64,000 nt of DNA from Cepaea nemoralis (lineage: Eukaryota; Mollusca; Gastropoda; Stylommatophora; Helicidae), in NCBI GenBank assembly GCA_014155875.1, contig JACEFZ010027942.1, positions 439,755 to 503,754 of the forward strand. Direction: 5' to 3'. Position 1 is the first letter of the stretch. Every line of letters begins with the position of its first letter. A program made the translations under genes and the position numbers. The notes beneath the pieces were generated by a model. It was not told the origin of the DNA. It saw nothing but the letters and a program-made list of their open reading frames with translations, and did not search any database. This document shows, piece by piece, positions 56,169-64,000 of this stretch.

Positions 56169-57516
56169 TAAGGGCTGTTCATTTGAAACCCGTTCCAATG
56201 GCTTTATTACAAAAGCATGAATGAAACATTAACAGGGGTGGTAGAATTAAACAAAGCATCCATTTTGAATTAATTATGCAACATGGGTCGGTCAGAAGAA
56301 GTCGCGTAGGCATTCAGGCTAGTATCCCATTGCTTAGGTAGGCGGCGAATGCCGTTCGCAAAATAGGATTGTGGCTCCTCACTGAACCAAGTGTTTACCG
56401 CGTTCATTACGTCTGCATCTGTGTGGAAATCGTTGCTCCTTGAGGGCTTTTTTTAGAGGTCCGAAAAAATGAAAATCACATGGTGACAAATCAGTACTAT
56501 AGACTGGATGCTGCAGAATTTCCCACTTCTTCCAAGCTAATGCTTCCTGCACAATCTTTGCAACATGCGGACGAACATTATCGTGCAACAAAATCACACC
56601 GCGAGAAAGCATGCCGGGTTGTTTATTCTTGATGCCATTGTGCAGCTTGTCTAGTGTTTCTAAGTAGTGGGTACAGTTGATGTTGACACCAGGTTCTGTA
56701 AAGTCTGCCAACAATAGCCCTTCATGGTCAAACAATGCGCTCAGCATAACCTTACCAGCGGAAACCTGTAACTTGAATTTTTTGGCTTTTGGTGATCCAG
56801 CATGCTTCCATTGCATGCTCTCTCATTTGCTGCTCGGCTCAAAGTGGTGACACCATGATTCATCGCCTGCCACTATGCGAAAGAGAAATGCATCACCCTC
56901 CACTCTGTAGCGCAGCAAGTGGTTCAAACAGCATCCCATGCGTTTCTCTTTTTGGTGGTCGGTCAACATCCATGGTACCCACTGTGAACACACCTTCAGA
57001 TATTGCAGTTTCTTACGAATGACCTTTTGAATTGTCCCAATTGACACATCAAATTCTTTCGCTAGCGAACGTATGCTTCGACAACGGTTCATATGTACTG
57101 CTGCATCAATTTGGCGATGGTTTTTTCTGTTGCAACAATATGCGCCTGACCCGGCCGTCGAAGACCTGTCGTGTACTGACGTCCTTTCCGAAACATTCGT
57201 GTCCAGTCTGTCATTGCTGTCTTCGACACACATTTGTTACCATACGCTGCCTGCATTCTTCGATTAATGTCCACTGGTCGACATCCTTCAAATGAAAGCA
57301 ACTGAATCACGGCTCCTTGAGCTTCTTTAGACGGATTTTGGATCAACCCGGCCATTTTCTCAACGGCCAGAAACAGAACCTATGCATCATGGTACGATAA
57401 GCATGTGCTCTTTAATTCATTGGTCAGTAGTTATCATATGACTATGACATGATCATGTTCAATGTACACAATTACGCGCGGTGAGGCACGAACGGATTTC
57501 AAATGAATGCCCCTAA
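56169..57516 (-). mobile_element. mariner transposon inserted in the LINE, TA target
   Basis: 1348 bp flanked by TA (56167-56168 and 57517-57518). The terminal inverted repeats are TAAGGGCTGTTCATTTGAAA on the left and, inverted, TTAGGGGCATTCATTTGAAA on the right. Size, ends, TA target and the encoded transposase agree with the mariner family. It lies between the RT thumb and the RNase H of the LINE. Confidence 0.95.
56379..57355 (-). pseudogene. mariner transposase, two lesions
   Basis: The N-terminal frame (57355 down to about 57110) encodes the helix-turn-helix DNA-binding part (IQLLSFEGCRPVDINRRM). A one-base shift near 57110 leads into the frame running 57233-56379, with a single TGA at 56823-56825 just after FEPSSK. 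The DD34D triad is intact in sequence: GDESW, LLHDN and SPCDF, with exactly 34 residues between the second and third Asp. The stop lies where an Arg codon would be expected, compatible with a C-to-T change in CGA. As it stands the gene is inactive. Confidence 0.92.
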
Positions 57517-58379
57517 TACATTACCCTATTAGCAATTGGACCCATGCATATACAGATGGATCAGCCAAAACTTCAATAGAAAATGGAGGAGGAGGAATTC
57601 TCCTAAATTTAAAAAATGGAGTGGGAAAAAACAAACACAATCAGTGGCAAATGGAAAACTTTTAAGTAACTTCAAAGCAGAGGTAGAAGCTTTGGAAACT
57701 GCAGCACAAATGCTCTTGATGGAGGAAAATAAAGAGAAGCAAATAGCTATCTTCACAGATGCAAAGTTAGCTGTCTCAATACTGAAGAGCAAAAACAGCA
57801 CAGAACTAGCAGACCTAAGTGCAGCACTCCATGGACTATGTCAGAAATCCAAAAAGATGTAATATAGTAGATCCCATCACATTGCAGTATACCTGGAATT
57901 GAAGAGGCTGACAGACTGGCAAAAGAGGGCGGACGATTACCTCAGCCTGACATAGACATTAACCTATAATGAGGCAAAGAGGTTTATAAAAAGCATCTAT
58001 AGAGCCAAATGGGAATCAGAGCATCTAGGCCACTAGAAAGATGATGCATATTATAAACTCGACCGAAGAGAACAAGTAGCAATCTTCAGACTCGGCACAG
58101 GACATAACAGGCTGAAATACCACTTGTTCAATAAACTAAAGATAGGAGATACCGATGAATGTAATTGTGGAACTGGTAAAATGATAGCTAAACATTTGCT
58201 GCAGGAAAGATATTTTGGCCCACACCTGCTTCATTTGAGGATAAGCTCTATGCAGATATCAAGAATATCAAGTTGACCGCAGCTTACTTTAACTACATTC
58301 AGGTTGACATCTGAAGGTGCACGAAGAAGTACTTAAGACTGCCACACTTCATACCACAGGTATGTCGGTTATAAAAGCG

Positions 58380-59010
58380 TTCCAGAGGCATGAAATGGAA
58401 TATTGCTTGGATAGCTAATCCATTATGTGGGAAGTCGGAATCGAAAGCTCACTGTGTGGGCGTCATACAAGGTGGAAAAAGTGTCCTAGTGGCACGAAAT
58501 GGAATATTGCTTGGATAGCAAATCCATTACATGGAAAGTCCGATTTGAAAGCTCACTGTGTGGATGTCATCTGCAGACTGCATTCTTCTGGTTCCAGGAG
58601 GAACAGCCTGTTGTGAACGGAAGGCCTAATATACGGAAGTGAGGCTAAGCAGCCATGTGCAGGACATGACGATTCCTTGGGTGAGCTCAGTACCAGAGCG
58701 CTTTGTGACGGCTCTGCAATTGTGGAAACCTCCTTGGATGGCGGGGAATGCCCATGGTCTGCCCCTGCCTTCCCTTGAGGGCTGACCAGGATGTCTTTGG
58801 CTGTTCTATATGGGCCAGCTGGGATGGGGGATATCACCACAACAGTGAGAGTCAAACGTCCTAAGAAACCCCAGGGAAGGTTAACCCGGTCAACAAATGC
58901 CCGCAGAAGTCGGATGTGTCGGCCTAACGGCGCAAGAACGCAGCTCTGCTGTAAACAGGCACAACGCAATCACATCCGGAAAAAAAACTCCGGATGAACG
59001 AAGAAGAACT
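58380..59010 (+). repeat. Second copy of the composite repeat, ending in SINE-E
   Basis: 58380-58870 is collinear with 4480-5140 (AATCCATTATGTGGGAAGTC, CAGGACATGACGATTCC, CTCCTTGGATGGCGG). It contains a direct duplication of about 120 bp at its start (58390-58460 and 58492-58560). It passes into a SINE-E unit (58870-59010) ending GAACGAAGAAGAA. Confidence 0.75.
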
Positions 59011-60875
59011 GAGACAGAAAACAGAGCAGGAATCGTAAGGAATAGTGTTATTCTTAAAATATCGGAGCAAGGTAGAGAAACATTATAACGCATATGTTAT
59101 ATACCGTTGTATCGGACACATACAAGAGAGCTGACGTGCCTAAAATGTACGAACGCCACAATATTCACGGCGATAGTTGCACGTCACAGAAAGAACACAC
59201 TATATTTTACTACATGCACCATTGTAGCATACTAAAGAACACGACACTGCATTAATGAAGAAACGCTGATGTAAACAGTGCAGCCTACAAACATTGGATA
59301 TTTATACGTACATTGAGTTATTTGTATGAACTAGGTACACAGTTGACATGACACACCGGACACTTGAACATATTTGATACGCAACTGTCAACGAAGAAAA
59401 TGACACCAACATGATGATACTTGCTGCCGACACTCTATCATAAATTTATTATTGGCGCAAAGGACATTCGTTACTAACGCGATTTTTTTATACAATTCTC
59501 TGAACACTTACATTTGCGGACATCAAAACCCCAGTCACAAAAGTATTTATTTGTATACATGTTCATATCATGGATTCGTGGCTGCCACCAACTCTGCATT
59601 CATTACTATATGGACATAAGACATATTATTTACACGTTGAACATGTATGTTGGAGGAAATCTGGAGATGAACTACACACGTTGGACTGTCCCTTCCACAC
59701 CGTTGTGTCCCTCCACATAATCCACTCAGGACATTTTCCCTCACCGATACTTCCCTCCACAAGATTCCCTCACGTCATTTTCACTATGTTACCACTTGCT
59801 ACACGTGACATTTATGATGCCATTAACGGGAAAGTAAACATGCTCAGGGATCTTACGTCGTACACATTGCGTTGAGTCAAGCATTTATCAACGTCATTCC
59901 AGTAATCAAGGTCGTCACTGGGGACACTGTCGCTGGCTGTTAGAGACGTAGAAGCAGCATTTCGTTATCACGGTGCCATTTCAATATATTGGACGGACAC
60001 CACACTTGCATATAATCAACGCAATATAATCGACGCTTCCTTCCATCGTCAGTCTTTGGGAAATCTGGATTTTATTGAGACGCTCATCTGGACATTGTTC
60101 ACAGGATCTTTCATGAAGAGGTACCTACATTTCGAACGGACACTTCTAAGCGGACGTCATCACACACATTAGTCACCTTATTCTGGACTTTAAATACGCA
60201 ACTACATTTAGTCACTGCGGGTATCATACATTCAGATACCCACTTCAACTGGTCAACCAGGATTTATCTCGTTAAGGCCAGTACATTTGCTGTTTGTTGT
60301 TATATAACTGTGGTCTGTTTGAGTGTCTAATATATAACATATTTTTTCTTCCGATAGCCGACTCCGTAGTTGTTTAACAAAGCAGGAGATGGGAGCGCTA
60401 TCTGAATGTCACATGAATTTATTTCTCTGACATTCAGACACGTGATTTACTGACGGCTTGTCAGCTTGTGACAAATATATTTTTTGTGACGAACTTGCGA
60501 TTCGTTGGTAGTATATTAATTTTTTTCGCGTTGTACGTTAGGCATTTACATTCCTTATTCTATCATGTCTCCTTATTTATATGTGATTAAATATTATGTT
60601 GGTATGTCACTTCGTAGTTCGTTATCGTAACAGCGTCATTGTTGTGTCATATATATTCTTTATACTGAATATATTTGTTATACTACTTTCTGTGGTTTAC
60701 ATATATTAACACTTAGGACATTTTTATCGCATTAAGATTGCTGAATTTCTGTTACTGAATTATTGTTGAGTTGAAGTTGACAACAATTGTGGTTGGATAT
60801 TACATACTATATTTTATATGTACTTCCATATTGTCTGTTTCTTTTGTATTCTTTGCACACTCCTCTATCATATTT
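59011..60875. other. AT-rich, repeat-poor sequence upstream of the protease-like ORF
   Basis: There are no SINEs, LINEs or microsatellites, unlike the rest of the window. An open frame at 59570-59875 (101 codons from ATG, plus strand) has no recognised domain. The motif GGAC(A) is over-represented on the plus strand between 59357 and 60720. A perfect 11-bp inverted repeat is at 60401-60438. Confidence 0.5.
60401..60438. other. Perfect 11-bp inverted repeat (hairpin)
   Basis: TCTGAATGTCA at 60401-60411 and TGACATTCAGA at 60428-60438 with a 16-base AT-rich loop. The role is unknown; a run of structured leader RNA is one possibility. Confidence 0.85.
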
Positions 60876-60908
60876 CAGCTAGATAAGTTATTGCACAGGG
60901 AGGACAAG

Positions 60909-61745
60909 ATGTCGATATTTCAAGACTACATGAAGATAGGTAAGACGTTGGGTTTAACCGGTTCAAGGCTCAGGAATTATGCAATACAGAAAACGGAAAA
61001 ATTAGAGGGGGTTGTAAAGGAGCAAAGAAGGAAACAGGGACAAATTTATGAAACAAACACAGTATTCATCATTGACGATGACGAAAACACTCTTTTTACT
61101 CAACAAGCATGGGTCAATGGTATATCAACGACCTGTATTAGGGATACTTCATCAGTTATTGTGGGAGTCGATCACAGATTAATAAACGAAAGTGATTACA
61201 CAGGTGAGAATATTGGTTGCAGAACATTCGGAGGTACTATAGAAACATACAAAACCACATGGGTCATGATTGATTGCCCATATTACACAGGTAAAGTATG
61301 TGCTGCTGTATTACCAAGCCCTGGTGCTGGGTTAATAGTGGGTAATATCCCGAATGTCAAAGATTTAGTTCAGAAAGTAACCATCGAACGCAACCTGACG
61401 AGACAGTCACAAGTACCCAAACTCAAACTGACGCATGAAGAAGAAGAAAATAAAGAAGAAGAAAACACACAATTAAAACAAGTTAGACCAACTGGTAACG
61501 AAAATGAGCTAACACAAATGTGTGATAACGCAACAGAAACGAATTGTATAAACCAGGATATGCACGAGATAAACGAACATTCTTCATCATATCAGAAACA
61601 GATGAAACGTGATTATATGTCTTTTAATGACATCTTTTTGAAACATGCTAAAAAGAGAATAAAACTTACATGCACTGGTTGTTGCACGCAAAGTCACATA
61701 CACAATACGCACAACCCATTAAACAGTCAAAATGGGATATCATAA
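60909..61745 (+). CDS. Retropepsin-like protease domain protein with a short Gag-like N-terminus
   Basis: The intact 278-codon frame starts at the first in-frame ATG (60909, AAGATGT context). Further upstream the frame has no ATG, and a strong 3' splice-acceptor sequence (TCATATTTCAG ending 60878) suggests a spliced 5' leader. Residues 1-45 (FQDYMKIGKTLGLTGSRLRN and a basic Lys/Glu/Arg segment) resemble the short helical start of Gag proteins of animal Ty3/gypsy elements. Residues about 59-150 fit an aspartic protease of the retropepsin type: CIRDTSS (Asp79-Thr80-Ser81 at the active-site position, where DTG or DSG is usual), a flap-like GGTIETYKT, then PYYTGKV and the closing LIVGNIPNV. Residues 151-278 are polar with a Glu-rich patch and a Cys/His-rich end. 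No capsid, zinc knuckle, RT, integrase or LTR was found nearby. It is either a fragment of a retroelement or a co-opted gene. Confidence 0.6.
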   Translation: MSIFQDYMKIGKTLGLTGSRLRNYAIQKTEKLEGVVKEQRRKQGQIYETNTVFIIDDDENTLFTQQAWVNGISTTCIRDTSSVIVGVDHRLINESDYTGENIGCRTFGGTIETYKTTWVMIDCPYYTGKVCAAVLPSPGAGLIVGNIPNVKDLVQKVTIERNLTRQSQVPKLKLTHEEEENKEEENTQLKQVRPTGNENELTQMCDNATETNCINQDMHEINEHSSSYQKQMKRDYMSFNDIFLKHAKKRIKLTCTGCCTQSHIHNTHNPLNSQNGIS

Positions 61746-62097
61746 CCATGATTGTTACTCAGATTATAACTTGATTAAGCCAACCATATCACAGGCTATA
61801 TGTGTCATCATGAACACATACACACGAACAAAGATATATGTTATGTGCAACAGTACATACATATACGCACAGCTCAAGAAACATTGTACAAACGGTTTCT
61901 TACGAACAAAAGACATATCGTGGACATGCATACAGAAGGCAAGAAGTGTAGCACAAATATACACACAAAAGGCAAGAAATGTATTACATACATACGCACA
62001 GGAGTCACAAAGTGTATCACAAACATACAAACAGAAGTCAGGAGATGCACTCACACATATGCACGCTGAAGTTAAAAGTGTACACAAACATTTGTAG
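61732..62097 (+). CDS. Overlapping 121-codon ORF with 11-residue repeats, uncertain
   Basis: Starts at ATG 61732, overlapping the end of the upstream ORF by 14 bases in another frame. The second half has four to five repeats of about 11 residues (CIQKARSVAQI, YTQKARNVLHT, YAQESQSVSQT, YKQKSGDALTH), produced by a 33-bp minisatellite at about 61920-62096. The same DNA is open in a second frame with similar periodicity. No homology is recognised, so this may be only a reading of the minisatellite. Confidence 0.25.
   Translation: MGYHNHDCYSDYNLIKPTISQAICVIMNTYTRTKIYVMCNSTYIYAQLKKHCTNGFLRTKDISWTCIQKARSVAQIYTQKARNVLHTYAQESQSVSQTYKQKSGDALTHMHAEVKSVHKHL
61920..62096. repeat. ~33-bp minisatellite
   Basis: Four to five imperfect units such as CATACAGAAGGCAAGAAGTG then TAGCACAAATA. 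The unit length is a multiple of 3, so all frames stay open. Confidence 0.8.
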
Positions 62098-64000
62098 CAA
62101 CTCAAAACAAAGGTTGTAAACGTTAGCGTGTGGGCAAAGATATACTTTACGAACTTGATAAGTAAATACAAAGAACATTACAGAAAACAAACTACACTTA
62201 TCTTTGCTTACTTTGGTTAACTTGTCTCACTCTGGTACAGATTTGCCAAACATACCTCATTGTACGGTATGCATTACATATCATACACAAGAGTGAAAAC
62301 TAAACATGTTCCAATCAACAAAGTTACAATGTACAAATATTGGCATGAGTGCAGAAGAGAGATTCTACAGATTTGAAGAAAGAAAGAAAGAAAGAAAATG
62401 AATCAAAGAAAGAATAAAGGAAAAATAGACAAATAAAATGGGATGAAAGTGGTAGGTTTATATCAACACATAATACATACAGAACATTATGGTCTCTACA
62501 AAGAAGATTGTTATGAATTTCGCCGATATAAAGCTATACTTTTTCAGAATTTGCCACACTATCTCTGTTATACCTTATTTTACAATCTTATGATAGCAAA
62601 CGTACTCCTATTCTCTACTTTAGCTTCACATTGCTGGTTAACGTTATCACTAGCATTATCAATTTGAATATTAATTGGTTTAAATATTTATCCTTGTTAA
62701 ATCCGAATATTATATTATATTTCTTATTTATTTTGTAGAAGTCTTACGGATTATTATTCTGTGAAAGTCTACGATGTTAAGATCTGCCAAATTCTAGACG
62801 ATAATAATATTCTAAAGATCTTCTTAGTCGTCCTCTAAAAAAAATAAATTATGTATATTATATTTTCTTACTTATTGTCTGCGTTCGTATTTGGATTTTT
62901 GTTAGGCTGATTAAATAGTTGCATACATCACCAGGTAGATTACTGTTCACAACAACAAATTGCGAATTATGTTAATTTGTTATTGTTATATGGATATGTA
63001 CATAGTTTGTTAACTAGTTCTTTGGCAGGGACATTGTTCGCCATGACGAAGTGACACACTGCACAGTCGAGTGCAACTTAACCATGTGCGCTGTAATTGA
63101 TGAAACTATCCTGACATTTCTGTGATTATCGGAAATCGTTTGTATTTCTAAAATAATGTTATGTCATATTATTACAGCATATTCGCGGTAAACATTGATA
63201 GTTATAGTGCTATTTCGTGGATCAAAACCTGACTATTGATGAGAGTGTATGTGTTGAACATGATACAGTAGATGAAAATAGACACTGGTTTCGTCGCGAA
63301 ACGACATATGTCAATATTAATTGTACCCTTGTGATCACTACTTGAGTAACATTATTCATTTCATTAACATTATTAATTTATTGCTAATGCGTAGCATAGA
63401 ATTATATATATATTTTCTTTCACATAATTTCAGTCATAGATTTAAGTAGTTACATATCTTATTATATTATTATTGTTCATATTTAGTACTTAATTATACA
63501 TATGATGGGTCATAGATTTTCAATTCTCATTGTGATCGCCATTGCAAGTATAGCCACACCATTATGAAATACGCGTTATATGATATTGTCACTCGGTCAT
63601 TATTGCCACACCTACACAAGAGTTATGATGACGTCTCTAAAGAGCATTTACCGCAGATTACGCCTAAAATTATGACGTCAATAATGTGACCTCACCTACC
63701 CGTTTGATGAGATTAAGATTCACGGACATAGCAGTCGAGATAACTGCCACAGATGGTTACAAGAAATAGTAGATGCAACTGGTACCTGTTTATTCCTCAC
63801 GTCCCTTACTCCAGGTTTTGACTAGAGAAGCACGCTTGCCTTAGGGACAAATGAGGGACTGATCTTTATGATTAGTTAGTACAGCCTCCCATGGGCTGTA
63901 TACACGACATTAACGTTGGTGTGTAGATTGGGAGGGCGTGCCCGTTATATATATATTTTGTGGGTAAGGATAGGTGTCCATAGCATCTTGCTAGTCCGAT
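62098..64000. other. AT-rich sequence after the protease-like ORF
   Basis: No reverse transcriptase, integrase or terminal repeat matching 59-60.8 kb was seen. Short GAAA repeats lie at 62379-62397. A small open frame at 62443-62667 has a hydrophobic C-terminus without a recognised family. TGACGTC motifs and a late TATATATATAT are noted separately. Confidence 0.5.
63628..63682. promoter_or_regulatory. Two CRE-like TGACGTC motifs
   Basis: TGACGTC at about 63629 and the full palindrome TGACGTCA at about 63674. These match the binding consensus of CREB/ATF proteins. With 64 kb of AT-rich DNA, one chance hit is plausible; two within 50 bases is suggestive only. Confidence 0.3.

Noticed and set aside
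60771..60908. Upstream extension of the protease-like ORF with a hydrophobic, signal-peptide-like N-terminus
   Set aside because: The extension begins at TTG, not ATG, and contains no ATG before 60909. It is better read as intron ending at the TTTCAG acceptor.
61732..61745. Overlap of two ORFs suggesting programmed frameshifting (gag-pol style)
   Set aside because: No slippery heptamer or downstream structure was evident, and the second ORF is mostly a 33-bp minisatellite.
63280..63300. GTTTCG-TCG-CGAAAC hairpin as a regulatory element
   Set aside because: Six-base stem only; expected by chance at this scale and without supporting context.

Overview
This is animal genomic DNA, not microbial. 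The decisive evidence is a pair of minus-strand exons (48256-48462 and 7304-7388) with canonical splice sites. They join in phase into part of the N-terminal region of a KDM3/JMJD1-type histone lysine demethylase. The repeat content (short tRNA-like SINEs, non-LTR fragments ending in ATG, GAA or CTAA repeats, very long GA and ACAG microsatellites) resembles a marine mollusc, probably a gastropod. That assignment is inference from general repeat style; I could not search a database.

Layout. From 1 to 7303 is the intron downstream of the 85-bp exon, with several SINEs and a longer composite repeat (3850-5275). From 7389 to 48255 is one intron of about 40.9 kb holding most of the mobile elements. 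These include a hAT element with 8-bp target duplications (20495-22136), a near-identical ~0.7-kb inverted repeat around two nested LINE fragments (22354-25615), a second hAT-like interval (27465-32890) carrying a broken transposase and a Helitron, a hairpin MITE family of four copies, a small hAT MITE (46075-46461) and a recent 513-bp tandem duplication (46573-47598). Upstream of the 207-bp exon (48463-64000) are a large Helitron with repeated 3' end-like units (48991-50266), a decayed I-type LINE (about 53150-58330) with a mariner inserted in it (56169-57516), and an AT-rich, repeat-poor stretch (59010-64000). That stretch carries an intact 278-codon ORF with a retropepsin-like domain.

Names used for repeats. 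SINE-A: tRNA-like head plus a body at 8741-8970. SINE-B: body with CAAACTACTGAACG and an end reading GTAAAGGATATGC. SINE-C: tRNA-like head with a tail shared with LINE-R. SINE-D: three copies near 36, 38 and 40 kb. SINE-E: a 146-154 bp unit ending in GAAGAAG. SINE-F: 41.7 and 45.4 kb. SINE-G: 42.6 kb. LINE-R, LINE-W and LINE-G are three families of 3' fragments of non-LTR elements without RNase H. Many of these elements carry their own target-site duplications or nested insertions, so a relative order of events can be read from the window.

No true tRNA, rRNA, CRISPR array or bacterial-type operon was found. All coordinates of degenerate repeats are approximate (about 10-30 bases).
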